DNA of 23,245 nt from positions 1 through 23,245 of IMG/VR virus record IMGVR_UViG_3300030104_001052, one strand, 5' to 3'. Position 1 is the stretch's first letter. The number at the start of each line of letters is the position of its first letter. The notes beneath the pieces were generated by a model, which was given only the letters and a program-made list of their open reading frames with translations, did not search any database and had not been told where the DNA came from. The stretch comes from a virus. Positions 12,287 to 20,480 of the stretch are shown in pieces. The position numbers were made by a program, and so were the translations under genes.

Positions 12287-13319
12287 GAGTTCCTCCTATA
12301 TCCGCTTTATTAATAAGTGACATCTCTCTCTTGCGGATCCATTCGAGACATGCCTTTTTCCAATCGTGAGCTTTAATATTTCCTGCTTTTTCATAAGCAT
12401 AATCAAATTCACCTATTTTGTAAGCAGCGTAACATTGCATCATAGGTATAGCTATGTCAATAAAGGCTGCATTTTGCCAACCATAATCAACAACATCAAA
12501 ATCCATAGGATTAATATTAAAAAATCTTTTTAACTCTCTGTCAAAACTATCACAGTCAGTAATTAAAGCAACATGTTCGTCTAAGCTGTCGTAAGGATTT
12601 TTTACATCACGTTGAGCGTATATGTCTATTTCTATATCTTTAACTTTATCCCAAACAGGATTTAAGTACACATGAAAACTATCACTAACCTGCCTGTACA
12701 CTCCCATAGACACTCCTATCATAGAGGCTATATACTCCTGAAGCATTGACATGTGTACTACATTAGCTCCATAAGCTCCCCACAACATATCATTAGATCT
12801 GTTACAAACAGTCATGTGTAATCTATTGTCTCTAACTTTAAAATAAATATTAGTATTACAAGGAACATCTTTGCCTTGCCTATTTAAATCTTTATTAGCA
12901 TCCCACATCTGCAAAACACAACGTCTATCATCAGGATTTGTTTTTAACATAGTAATAATAATATCTAATTGATCTTTATGAAAATAGTCTCTCCATCTCC
13001 AACCATAAGCTCCCCACAAAGTTTTGCCATCATCTGAAAAATCTTTCATAGAGTTAACGAAAAAAGTTAATGGTTTTAAATCCTTACGTCCCGCTAGCAT
13101 CCACAAACCTTCTATGTAATGAAAAAATGGATTAGCATCCCGTTCTGTTATTAAACAAACCCTTTCCCAAGGATGGTTATAAACCGTTGTCACTGGATCT
13201 ATTGCTTCATAAGTATCTCCATTACGGCTTTCTTGAACTCTATAATTAGTTTTATCATTAAATAAATCTATGCCTAAAAGTAGAGCGTCGTTTACATTTC
13301 GTGCATTAATTACCTTCAT
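12279..13319 (-). CDS. ThyA-family dUMP methylase or hydroxymethylase, 346 aa
   Basis: Thymidylate synthase fold. Visible: HYIEGLWMLAG with the conserved Glu (E70), WGAYGWRWRDY (102-112), the phosphate-binding DDRRCVLQMWDAN (R132, R133), catalytic Cys in DVPCNTNIYF (C154), NRSNDMLWGAYGANVVHMS (R174, S175, D177) and YRQVSDSFHVYLN (208-220). It is longer than E. coli ThyA (264 aa), and the loop before the uracil-reading Asn carries one extra residue (GAN, N186). ThyA makes dTMP from dUMP; close relatives in phages make 5-hydroxymethyl-dUMP. Because it sits three genes from a DNA base hypermodification protein, hydroxymethylase is plausible, but sequence alone does not settle it. ATG 13319 has AAGGAG upstream. 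Confidence 0.85.
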   Translation of the reverse strand: MKVINARNVNDALLLGIDLFNDKTNYRVQESRNGDTYEAIDPVTTVYNHPWERVCLITERDANPFFHYIEGLWMLAGRKDLKPLTFFVNSMKDFSDDGKTLWGAYGWRWRDYFHKDQLDIIITMLKTNPDDRRCVLQMWDANKDLNRQGKDVPCNTNIYFKVRDNRLHMTVCNRSNDMLWGAYGANVVHMSMLQEYIASMIGVSMGVYRQVSDSFHVYLNPVWDKVKDIEIDIYAQRDVKNPYDSLDEHVALITDCDSFDRELKRFFNINPMDFDVVDYGWQNAAFIDIAIPMMQCYAAYKIGEFDYAYEKAGNIKAHDWKKACLEWIRKREMSLINKADIGGTHE

Positions 13320-13404
13320 TCTTTCTCCTTGACATTTTATTAGCAGTTCTTTTTAACGATAACTCTAATAATCTGTCTATTAATTTACTTAAATACTCTA
13401 ACAT
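13306..13404 (-). CDS. Candidate 32-aa basic peptide
   Basis: An open frame exactly filling the gap between the 73-aa gene and the ThyA homologue: ATG 13402-13404 begins 7 bp after the upstream stop and the frame ends 14 bp inside the ThyA gene. The peptide MLEYLSKLIDRLLELSLKRT then ANKMSRRKNEGN would form an amphipathic helix with a basic end. No good Shine-Dalgarno is seen, so this may be a chance frame or a coupled leader peptide. Confidence 0.35.
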   Translation of the reverse strand: MLEYLSKLIDRLLELSLKRTANKMSRRKNEGN

Positions 13405-13411
13405 TGTTTTC

Positions 13412-13633
13412 TTATAAAGTGCTGTGATAGCCCTCTATAATTTCTCCAATTAAAAAGTTTATTTCACTTTCCGATAGACGCGGAAGCTTTCTTTTTACAA
13501 AAGCGATAGCCATATCTTGTGATGCAGGTACTCTTAAAAAGAATGCTACCTCTAAAAATTGTGTGTAATATATATCAACTGAGTCGCCCCAATCTTCTAA
13601 TAGTTCTACTGAGTATTCATTGACTCTACCCAT
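13412..13633 (-). CDS. Hypothetical protein, 73 aa
   Basis: ATG 13631-13633 follows GAAGGAG and overlaps the hypermodification gene by 8 bp. The product is acidic and helical: MGRVNEYSVELLEDWGDSVD, FLEVAFFLRVPASQDMAIAF, LSESEINFLIGEIIEGYH. No family recognised. Its place between the hypermodification protein and the ThyA homologue makes it a candidate accessory factor of that pathway. Confidence 0.66.
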   Translation of the reverse strand: MGRVNEYSVELLEDWGDSVDIYYTQFLEVAFFLRVPASQDMAIAFVKRKLPRLSESEINFLIGEIIEGYHSTL

Positions 13634-14531
13634 ATTTACTTTCTCCTTCTATTAAATCTTCTACTATTGGAAGATCATTCGGTTTATATACAGACCTTGT
13701 TCTACCTTCGCCTTTTAGTATCCTCGAATACTTATCAAACTCACAAAGTCCTCCTTCTATTTCACGCATTTCATAGTTTATTTCATTTCTATTTAAAATG
13801 TGAGCAGGAAGTTTAGCCTGTACCTCTTTGTATAAAGCTCTCATCTCACCTACCCAATCATGGCTACGTTTAGAATAACCTAGCTCTCTGCCTGTTAATC
13901 TATTTAATCCTCGCATAGCTCCTGGACCTGCGTTAGCCCATGTAAGCACGTCTTTAGCGTTGCCTAATAGATAAGTATGCCTTAAATCAGTAACCACCTC
14001 ATAAGCCATGAAAGGTCCCATGTATGGATAATCTCTTAATAGTTCCCATGTTTCTTCTAATAAATCGCATTGACTAATTTTATCAACTAGCTTTTTTCTA
14101 TCATTCCACATATGAGAAATACACTCAGAAACTCCTGTAACTTTATCCATACCGTTAGGTGTTTTAACGATATAAGCTCCAGTTATCCATTTAGGTTGTT
14201 TAGTTATTTCATTTATTGCTTTTTTCCTGTCCCAATTAAGTAGCAAATCGTGTTCTATCAAAGTTCTTCCTGTGTCTATAAAATTAAACCAACGAAATAT
14301 AATAGTAGCCATAAAAACATCAGGAGAATAATACAAAGGTTCTCTTATATGTGTTCTAAACCATCGAGTAGTTCTGTCGTCTTCTCTAAAAACTTGGCAA
14401 AATTTAAACTCGCGAAGAATTGGATCATCAGTCCACGGAGACGGGAGTTTTGATATCTCTTTTTGTAGACGTATATTCTCTCGTTCTACTTGCCAATAGC
14501 AATAACGATCCAGTTCTTCTTGAATAAACAT
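13626..14531 (-). CDS. DNA base hypermodification protein (5-hmdU DNA kinase helical-domain / thymine pyrophosphorylase superfamily), 301 aa
   Basis: Motifs (numbering from ATG 14531): LPSPWTDDPILREFKFCQVF then REDDRTTRWF (29-58), MATIIFRWFNFIDTGRTL (74-91), the helix-hairpin-helix-like YPYMGPFMAYEVVTDLRHT (168-186), GPGAMRGLNRLTGR (202-215) and the end motif LCEFDKYSR. This combination is the signature of proteins annotated as putative DNA base hypermodification proteins, related to DNA-glycosylase folds and described with phage 5-hydroxymethyluracil kinases and alpha-glutamyl/putrescinyl thymine pyrophosphorylases. It probably acts on 5-hmdU or a derivative in DNA. No P-loop is present in it. 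ATG 14531 lies 2 bp after the upstream stop; an ATG at 14567 inside the RHH gene is less likely. Confidence 0.8.
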   Translation of the reverse strand: MFIQEELDRYCYWQVERENIRLQKEISKLPSPWTDDPILREFKFCQVFREDDRTTRWFRTHIREPLYYSPDVFMATIIFRWFNFIDTGRTLIEHDLLLNWDRKKAINEITKQPKWITGAYIVKTPNGMDKVTGVSECISHMWNDRKKLVDKISQCDLLEETWELLRDYPYMGPFMAYEVVTDLRHTYLLGNAKDVLTWANAGPGAMRGLNRLTGRELGYSKRSHDWVGEMRALYKEVQAKLPAHILNRNEINYEMREIEGGLCEFDKYSRILKGEGRTRSVYKPNDLPIVEDLIEGESKYG

Positions 14532-14533
14532 AG

Positions 14534-14710
14534 TTATTTGTCTATGTCCGCTAATGAAAGATGACATTCAGTAATCATTTGTTTAATTAAAACCCCTGTA
14601 CCTACTCCATAAAACTTTTTCAAAGCATTTAACTTTTTCTTAGTGTCTGGATCAATTCTAAATTGAATTCCTGTGGTGTTAGGTTTTTTCGTTTCAAAAT
14701 TAAGTTTCAT
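14534..14710 (-). CDS. Ribbon-helix-helix DNA-binding protein, 58 aa
   Basis: Start at ATG 14708-14710 (MKLNFETKKPNTTG), 2 bp after the methyltransferase stop, with AAGGAAG upstream; a frame ten codons longer begins inside that gene. The core TGIQFRIDPDTKKKLNALKK and FYGVGTGVLIKQMITE has the beta strand, helix, turn, helix order of Arc/CopG/MetJ repressors, with hydrophobic positions in register. Such proteins bind DNA as dimers through the strand. It could regulate phage promoters, for instance through the palindrome at 483-502. The target is inference. Confidence 0.75.
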   Translation of the reverse strand: MKLNFETKKPNTTGIQFRIDPDTKKKLNALKKFYGVGTGVLIKQMITECHLSLADIDK

Positions 14711-14712
14711 AA

Positions 14713-15564
14713 TTATTTCTTCCTTAATATCCATGAACAATTATTAGCGTACTCAGGGTAGGGTGCTGCTGCTACTACACGTAGAAACTGTCTACCATAC
14801 CTAGCTTTAAGCATTTCTAGTTGCTCTAAACTCCATCCTCTTGAAGGGAAATTAGAGTCTTCTTTTATAGCTTTCTTTAAATTAGGAAGTTGTATAAACG
14901 TTCCTGTTACATCTATTAGCTTAAAATTCCTTTCTAATTCATCTTTAAGTTCTTTAAAACCCCATTCATATACATGGTCTTCAGGTAACTTGTCGTTAGA
15001 GCCTTCATGATTAGGAGTAGAAACAAAAATTAATCCGTTAGGTCGTATAACCCTAGCCGCATCATCTAACCATGCAGAAATAAACTCTTTACCCATGTGC
15101 TCTATAACTTCAGTAGTCCAAAAGAAATCAATGCTTTCGTCTTTTAAATCAAATACAGGATTAGTCGTTAAATCTTGAATACGTATTTCACCATTAAAAT
15201 TCTTGAACCACGTAGAGTCTTTTAATGGATTACCTGCATTAGACCAAAAAGGATTTTCCATTTCACACGCAGGATCTATATCGTAACCATAATAAGAGCT
15301 AATGACATCTGATTTCTTGATGACATATGCTTTATACAAATTTCTTAAAGTCCAGCACTCTCCACAACCTACTTCAAAAGTATCTAATGGTCTACCTAAT
15401 CGTTTAGCTTCTTCTATACACATAGAAGCTATATTATCGAAACGGCTCATATGAGCTATTTCATCAGGTCGCCAGTTTGCTAATACACCCGCACTAGCTA
15501 TATCCATTCTAGTATTTTTACTGTCGTTTTCATTAACGAGCAGTTTCTTTCTTATTGATGACAT
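14713..15564 (-). CDS. Class I SAM-dependent methyltransferase, 283 aa
   Basis: Rossmann-fold methyltransferase. Motif I FEVGCGECWTLRNLY (residues 63-77), second strand YYGYDIDPA (91-99), motif IV region IDFFWTTEVIEHMGKEF (145-161) and the post-motif VIRPNGLIFVSTPNHEGS (172-189) are all clear, as in UbiG/Methyltransf_11-type enzymes. No DPPY or target recognition domain is visible, so a classic DNA adenine methylase is unlikely; the substrate may be a small molecule, sugar, protein or a modified base. The start at 15564 is chosen for its GGGAGGT site; it overlaps the preceding gene by 13 bp. Confidence 0.85.
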   Translation of the reverse strand: MSSIRKKLLVNENDSKNTRMDIASAGVLANWRPDEIAHMSRFDNIASMCIEEAKRLGRPLDTFEVGCGECWTLRNLYKAYVIKKSDVISSYYGYDIDPACEMENPFWSNAGNPLKDSTWFKNFNGEIRIQDLTTNPVFDLKDESIDFFWTTEVIEHMGKEFISAWLDDAARVIRPNGLIFVSTPNHEGSNDKLPEDHVYEWGFKELKDELERNFKLIDVTGTFIQLPNLKKAIKEDSNFPSRGWSLEQLEMLKARYGRQFLRVVAAAPYPEYANNCSWILRKK

Positions 15565-16052
15565 TGATTTACCTCCCACCAACTTGGTTTATTTCTACCC
15601 TTCTCCCATTTAGCGTAATGTTTTTCATTGATAACGTAATTACGGTAAGCAAGAGTAGAGTCCTCGTTTTTGTACTCATCAGGCATAGCTTGTGCTACGT
15701 CGGTCATAAGACCTTTAGTAATGTTTTTAGGCATCACGTATAAGGCATCAGCTAGTTTATCCAAACTAAGGTGATTACGATTGTAGCGATAAGTATATTC
15801 ATTACCTAACGCTAAAAAATGTTTATAGAGCCACCAGTAATTACCACTGCATTCTCTAGCCCATATAGTGCACGGATGGTTCATGTAAGCTTTTTTATAT
15901 AAACCAACTTCGTCTGCATACTCGTCTCCATCTAATATACGATGAGCTGTGCATAACATCTGTGCGGTTTCTAAAGGCATTTTGACTAACATCTTGTCAG
16001 GTTGTGCTTTAGCAGAAACCTCAGGGTCTTTGTTAAAATAAAATATGTTCAT
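15552..16052 (-). CDS. Conserved phage protein, possibly pyrimidine-dimer glycosylase-like, 166 aa
   Basis: Starts MNIFYFNKDPEVSAKAQPDK then MLVKMPLETAQMLCTAHRIL, followed by YMNHPCTIWARECSGNYWWL (about 56-75), FLALGNEYTYRYNRNHLSLD and MPDEYKNEDSTLAYRNYVIN. I know this pattern (MNIFYL..DP..AA, KMxLETAQxLCTAHR, NHPCxxWxRxSxxNYxWL, MPDEYK) from many marine phages; some are labelled pyrimidine dimer DNA glycosylase by distant similarity. I cannot confirm that enzyme activity from the sequence. It heads the nine-to-ten-gene unit from promoter 16082-16111, with AAAGGAG before the ATG. Confidence 0.7.
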   Translation of the reverse strand: MNIFYFNKDPEVSAKAQPDKMLVKMPLETAQMLCTAHRILDGDEYADEVGLYKKAYMNHPCTIWARECSGNYWWLYKHFLALGNEYTYRYNRNHLSLDKLADALYVMPKNITKGLMTDVAQAMPDEYKNEDSTLAYRNYVINEKHYAKWEKGRNKPSWWEVNQCHQ

Positions 16053-16081
16053 TGTTTTCTCCTTTCTTTAAACACTTAAAT

Positions 16082-16111
16082 AATATACTTTATAATTATA
16101 TGCAAAGTAAA
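16082..16111 (-). promoter_or_regulatory. Conserved phage promoter (i)
   Basis: Minus strand: GTCCTTTACT with -35 TTTACT (16106-16111), 18-bp spacer, -10 TATATT (16082-16087). It is the most deviant copy: the G before CTTTAC is C. It drives the unit containing the modification genes and the polymerase. Confidence 0.7.
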
Positions 16112-16117
16112 GGACTT

Positions 16118-17614
16118 TTACAACTGATAGCAGCGTGTTGTTTTAGGCTCTATTAAATAGAGGTTTTCTTTAGTCCTTGTTACTCCTACATAAAACACCC
16201 TGTTTTCATCATCAGGGTTTTGTTGATAATTTTTATACACTCTTGAAGTTATATCTGTTAACAACACTACGTTGGTAGCCTCGCCGCCTTTAGCAGCATG
16301 GATAGTAGATAAACGTATTCTAGGAAGTTTGGTTATCTTTTCTCCTCTACGTAACATAGCTCTTATGTAACTAATCTCTTTAGCACTTAATAAATTAAAA
16401 ACATCATACCAATGACCATCAGGCAGGTCAGGAAAATGAGATTTAAAATCTTGGTACTGTAGAGTTAAATCAGAATCTAGCATGTCTAATTTTTTAGGTT
16501 TGTCAACTTTAATGTATTTTAAAATATTAGCGCACTCGTTCAAAGATACGCTTTGTCCTTTAGATAAACTTTCCCAATGGATTACTGCTCGTACTTTGGC
16601 TTCTGATATACTAGGTCTACCTTTTACTTCAAAAAACCAACCCTCGTTTCTACAATACTCATCAACTTCTTCTAACAAATAATTAGTTCTAGCTAAAACA
16701 AGCCAGTCTCCTTCTTCCATGTTTACTAATTCTATATTAGGTTCCCAACGCACTAATCCTTCTTCTTTTCTAGGAGTCCATTCCTTATAGATTCGAGAAC
16801 GAACTTGCCCAATACACTGTTTAGCTACTGTATGTACAGAAGATGGAACACGATACGATTGTTTTAATATCATGGCGTCTTTAGAATTTTTAATTAAATA
16901 ATCTACATCAGCTCCTGCCCACTTATAAATAGCTTGATCATCATCTCCCGCTACATAAATCTTTTTAGAGTTTTCTGCTAACTTACGCACCACCGCCCAC
17001 TGCAAAGGAGATAAATCTTGAGCCTCGTCTACAAACATTACATCGAGTTGAGGCACATCTCCTTCTACAAGAAATTTTTGTAACATGTCTGTATAATCAA
17101 CTAATAATCTGTCTTCTTTAAATAACCGTAATCCTCTAGCAAATCGCTCTAGTTCGAACCAACCTACCGCATCATCAACTTCATGCCATTGTTGTTCTAA
17201 AGGTATGTCTCGCATACGAGCAAGATTTTCTATAAACGCTAATCTGTCATCGTGGGTCATACCGAATAAATGACCGTCATCAGAAGTTGTTCTGCCTGTT
17301 AATTTTAAATTAAGTTTTTCATTTAGATCTTTTATATCTGTATGACTAACTACGCTTTCTCTAGTTAATCCTAGTTGTCTAAAAGCTAAAGAATGTAAAG
17401 TTCTGAAAAAAGGTAGCTCTTTGTTGCTTATATTAAACCTATTTATTGCTCGTTCTTTGCCTTCTTTTACAGCTTTTTTAGTAAAAGTAAAAAACCCTAT
17501 ACCTTCTGGTTGTGTCCCACTTTCTAATTCATCTTCTATCAAACCTAGTAAAGTGCTTGTCTTTCCTGTTCCTGGAGGTCCAAGAATAACTTGTGTATGA
17601 CTAGGTAATGTCAC
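16118..17614 (-). CDS. UvrD/Rep-like superfamily 1 DNA helicase, 498 aa
   Basis: ATP-driven DNA helicase. Walker A ILGPPGTGKTST (residues 10-21), motif Ia FTFTKKAVKEGKER, motif II VMFVDEAQDLSPLQ (192-205; D196, E197), motif III AGDDDQAIYKWAGAD (222-236), motif IV KQSYRVP (251-257), motif V LSTIHAAKGGEATNVVLL and motif VI NRVFYVGVTRTKENLYLI. It is shorter than bacterial UvrD (about 720 aa), typical of compact phage versions. It starts in an ATGA overlap with the AlkB-like gene. It may help the replication fork or repair; the adjoining primase has no helicase domain of its own. Confidence 0.93.
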   Translation of the reverse strand: MTLPSHTQVILGPPGTGKTSTLLGLIEDELESGTQPEGIGFFTFTKKAVKEGKERAINRFNISNKELPFFRTLHSLAFRQLGLTRESVVSHTDIKDLNEKLNLKLTGRTTSDDGHLFGMTHDDRLAFIENLARMRDIPLEQQWHEVDDAVGWFELERFARGLRLFKEDRLLVDYTDMLQKFLVEGDVPQLDVMFVDEAQDLSPLQWAVVRKLAENSKKIYVAGDDDQAIYKWAGADVDYLIKNSKDAMILKQSYRVPSSVHTVAKQCIGQVRSRIYKEWTPRKEEGLVRWEPNIELVNMEEGDWLVLARTNYLLEEVDEYCRNEGWFFEVKGRPSISEAKVRAVIHWESLSKGQSVSLNECANILKYIKVDKPKKLDMLDSDLTLQYQDFKSHFPDLPDGHWYDVFNLLSAKEISYIRAMLRRGEKITKLPRIRLSTIHAAKGGEATNVVLLTDITSRVYKNYQQNPDDENRVFYVGVTRTKENLYLIEPKTTRCYQL

Positions 17615-18195
17615 AAACCACTCCTAAAAGTTAAATTCATTCTTGTTCCTGCTTTTTCTAAATCAGGTACGGCGTGGGTAGACTTCATTTGGTTATGCCC
17701 ATCAAAAATAAGTACATCTCCGTCCTCTAAAATATAATGTTTTTCATCTATTATAAAATTCTCTATTTTAGTTTCTATTTCGCTAGTGTCCGTATGTGTT
17801 TTTACATTGTTTTGATAGGTGCGTTGTACAAATACTCTAGGAGCACCTAACGATATTGAAACCACTATGTCATCTAGTGTAGGTACTGTATCTGAGTGAT
17901 GCGGTATGCCTTTTCCATCTACCCCATAGTAACCGCATAAACAAAACGTGAACTGTTTGTCGATACCTAACTCCTCCCAAACTAAACGTTCTGCTTCTTG
18001 TTTAAGATTGTACATAGCAGGAGTCCATGGTGTGGGTTTATACAATTTACCTGCATAGTTAAAAGAAGAACTGCCAAACCCTTTCGTAGGTCTGCCTTTA
18101 ACCATAGAGCCATTGAACTCTCTTTCTCTAGGCTTATCCCACTCTTCTATGTACGGATTAATTTCTTTAAAATATTTTTTAATGTATCTTATCAT
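17611..18195 (-). CDS. AlkB-like 2-oxoglutarate/Fe(II) dioxygenase, 194 aa
   Basis: Iron ligands H100 and D102 in GKGIPHHSDTVP, and H174 in DGHNQMKSTHAVP; the 2-oxoglutarate-binding arginines in TRMNLTFRSG (R185, R191) match the RxNxTFR signature of AlkB proteins. The N-terminal nucleotide-recognition lid contains FGSSSFNYAGKLYKPTPWTP. AlkB enzymes remove alkyl lesions from DNA or RNA by oxidation, consistent with the neighbouring primase and helicase. The frame is joined to the primase and UvrD genes by ATGA overlaps on both sides. Acting on a modified phage base is a less likely alternative. Confidence 0.9.
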   Translation of the reverse strand: MIRYIKKYFKEINPYIEEWDKPREREFNGSMVKGRPTKGFGSSSFNYAGKLYKPTPWTPAMYNLKQEAERLVWEELGIDKQFTFCLCGYYGVDGKGIPHHSDTVPTLDDIVVSISLGAPRVFVQRTYQNNVKTHTDTSEIETKIENFIIDEKHYILEDGDVLIFDGHNQMKSTHAVPDLEKAGTRMNLTFRSGL

Positions 18196-19715
18196 AATAA
18201 ATTATCATTAAAATCAGGTAAGTCGTGAGGTTCGTCTTGGGTTTTAAATTCTTCTATAAACCACACGTTTACCCCTTTGCCTTTTATGTTGAAAAAATAA
18301 GGTTCTCCGTGGAGCTGTTTTAATTTTGATGTTAGTTTATTTCTTTGATACTCTTTAAAATTATTTCTATGTAAATAATCCATTAAATCTAATAACCTAA
18401 AGTAAGTCCTGCCTTTGTCTGTCCAAGGTTTATGTAATAATAATTCGTCTCTTTCTCTAGCAGGTCTTTCTGTGCAAAAAGCTTCCAACAGCTCCATAAA
18501 ATGTCCTTCAGTAGAACTTTCCATAGGAACTTCTACAATAGTAATGACATCGAGTAACTGTTGTATAATCTGACGCCACACATTTTCTTTTACTTTAGGT
18601 GGTATCTTGTTTAAAGCGTCCATACATTTACGCTGAAATCTATTTTGGTTTAGTAGATCATCTGTCTCTAATTCTAAACGTCCTCCCTCGACATCTAAAA
18701 ACCATATAGGGGGATCGCTGTCTTGTTTTGTTAAGTTACTAAATAAAGGTGTGCCACCGTTAGCACCAATACCAAACTTACGTGTTCTACATAACGGACT
18801 ATTGCAGTGACTAGCTATAGGTTGGTCATTACATTTATAGAAATAATCTTTTCTTTGTAACTGTTTACCTATCGTTAAAACTTCTTGTGCTCCTAATGGG
18901 GGTTGCATGTATTGAATATTAACATCTTCTAATCGTTTTTCCCAATCGTCAGGAAACTTCTTACGTAAGAAAACTCCTACATTAAACAAACCTGAGTTTC
19001 TCGTGCCTTTAGGAAAACCCTGCACTATTAAATGTTGGATACATGGAGGCGCTTGGTCTAACCATTCGACTGACTCAGTTAACGGACTTGCTTCTAGTTT
19101 TTCTAATTGATTAGGTGTTAGTTCTATAGTTTCTATATAGTTTAAAAATTCTTGTGGGCTTAATGCTTCTCCTTCTTTACCGTAAGCATATCTAGTAGAG
19201 TTTTCTCCACCAAAATATGGCATGTTTAATGTACTCCCTCTGTCTCCTCTGTCTAGTAATAATTTAGTTTGTTTTGGAAATATTTCTGCTTGCCCGTATC
19301 CGATTGATGCGGCTATTTGTCTTAGTTTTCTTTGTAGCATAGAAGCAGCAATAGGCTCATTAAGAAATATATATAAATGAGCTCCTCCACTTTTACTACG
19401 GCAAAGTACAAGAGGTAATTCCTGTTTGGCTATTTTTATAGCTAAGTCTTTAAGGTCGAGCTGATACTCATCAACATCGATAGCTCCCCAAACACAACTG
19501 TTTGTCTCATCTATCGCTACGATCCCTACGCTTTGCTGACCAGACAAGTGATTTTCCCACAGTCCAAGGAGGTCTTTATCAGACAACTCCTTGGATATTG
19601 TTATGTTTTTACCACTTGCCTTGCCATCTTCTCTGGTGTCATTACTTGCCGTAAAAGTTCCATAAGCTGAGCGTAATCCCGCATAGCGTTTAGCAAAATT
19701 CTCTGCTAACGACAT
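18192..19715 (-). CDS. Archaeo-eukaryotic-type primase (AEP), 507 aa
   Basis: Makes primers for DNA synthesis. Catalytic acidic pair in VWGAIDVDEYQ (D80, D82), the CRSKSGGAHLYIFL strand (S109, H113) and the QAEIFPKQTKL / STLNMPYFGG block (142-170) are AEP hallmarks. A second part contains GFPKGTRNSGLFNVGVFLRK (233-252), like the PriCT region, and a probable zinc site at C295, H303, C304, C309 (YKCNDQPIASHCNSPLCR). The last 180 residues are helical without a recognised helicase P-loop, so helicase activity must come from another protein, perhaps the UvrD-like one. It overlaps the AlkB-like gene by 4 bp. Confidence 0.9.
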   Translation of the reverse strand: MSLAENFAKRYAGLRSAYGTFTASNDTREDGKASGKNITISKELSDKDLLGLWENHLSGQQSVGIVAIDETNSCVWGAIDVDEYQLDLKDLAIKIAKQELPLVLCRSKSGGAHLYIFLNEPIAASMLQRKLRQIAASIGYGQAEIFPKQTKLLLDRGDRGSTLNMPYFGGENSTRYAYGKEGEALSPQEFLNYIETIELTPNQLEKLEASPLTESVEWLDQAPPCIQHLIVQGFPKGTRNSGLFNVGVFLRKKFPDDWEKRLEDVNIQYMQPPLGAQEVLTIGKQLQRKDYFYKCNDQPIASHCNSPLCRTRKFGIGANGGTPLFSNLTKQDSDPPIWFLDVEGGRLELETDDLLNQNRFQRKCMDALNKIPPKVKENVWRQIIQQLLDVITIVEVPMESSTEGHFMELLEAFCTERPARERDELLLHKPWTDKGRTYFRLLDLMDYLHRNNFKEYQRNKLTSKLKQLHGEPYFFNIKGKGVNVWFIEEFKTQDEPHDLPDFNDNLL

Positions 19716-19726
19716 AGGTTACTCCC

Positions 19727-20476
19727 TTATTGCTGTTCTTCTTTTACCGCGACATCGCCTGATCTAGCTGCAGACATAAAATCTTTAGCCATCATAGCCG
19801 TAGCCATATCTGTAGCACCTGCTTGGTTAACACTATAAGCGTTCCAACTGCCTTTATCATTAGACTGAGTAGTTGTGGTTAGTTTATAGTTATATGCGAA
19901 CATAGGAGCTTCTACAGACTCTCCTTTGCTATTTTGTACCCTAGCCATTCTTAACATGGTTAGCCATTTTCTAGCAACTCCTAACTGTGTTGAAGTAAAT
20001 GCAAGAACTGCTTGTTGTGCAGTTTCGCCATCTAACACTAAGATAAAGAATTGTGCCGTCTCTACTATCTCATTACCCTCAGGTGTGTAATACCTTCTAG
20101 ACTCTGAGTCTCTAGTACAACTAGATAATACAGATATATCATGGTTAGCGTTTACAAGTCCGCCACCTTTTTCTCTAGGAATCCATTCAATGTACTTTTT
20201 ATTATAAGCACATGGAACTATGATTATTCCTTTCTCACCATCGTAAGCTTCTCCAGTAACAGTGTTGTACAGATCACCTGCACTAGCACCTGCTACATAG
20301 CCTCCGTGTTGTTTTTGTAGTTGTGGTGACATAGGTTGTAAGACTCTAATAAAGGGGATCGCGAAATCCTCTGTAGTAGTTTCTTCTAAACCTGTACCGC
20401 CTGACAATAAAGTATCGTCAAAAGTGCTGATAGAGGTAGAACCTTGTTCAGCTATTTCATTTTTGTCATCTGCCAT
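19727..20476 (-). CDS. Candidate phage ssDNA-binding / replication-associated protein, 249 aa
   Basis: Start at ATG 20474-20476 (MADDKNEIAEQGSTSIST) after AAAGGATT; the open frame extends upstream into the preceding gene without support. The core AIPFIRVLQPMSPQLQKQHG, GDLYNTVTGEAYDGEKGIII and VPCAYNKKYIEWIPREKGGG looks beta-rich, followed by FFILVLDGETAQQAVLAFTS and an acidic C-terminus (VAVKEEQQ). Phage proteins with IPF..VLQP.SPQ and GD..NTVTGE occur beside replication genes. A ssDNA-binding role is suggested by the place before the primase and the acidic tail, but is not shown by any motif I can name. Confidence 0.68.
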   Translation of the reverse strand: MADDKNEIAEQGSTSISTFDDTLLSGGTGLEETTTEDFAIPFIRVLQPMSPQLQKQHGGYVAGASAGDLYNTVTGEAYDGEKGIIIVPCAYNKKYIEWIPREKGGGLVNANHDISVLSSCTRDSESRRYYTPEGNEIVETAQFFILVLDGETAQQAVLAFTSTQLGVARKWLTMLRMARVQNSKGESVEAPMFAYNYKLTTTTQSNDKGSWNAYSVNQAGATDMATAMMAKDFMSAARSGDVAVKEEQQ

Positions 20477-20480
20477 AATA

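Noticed and set aside
18192-19715. Primase-helicase fusion
   Set aside because: No Walker A or B motif is visible in the C-terminal part, so only the primase function is called.
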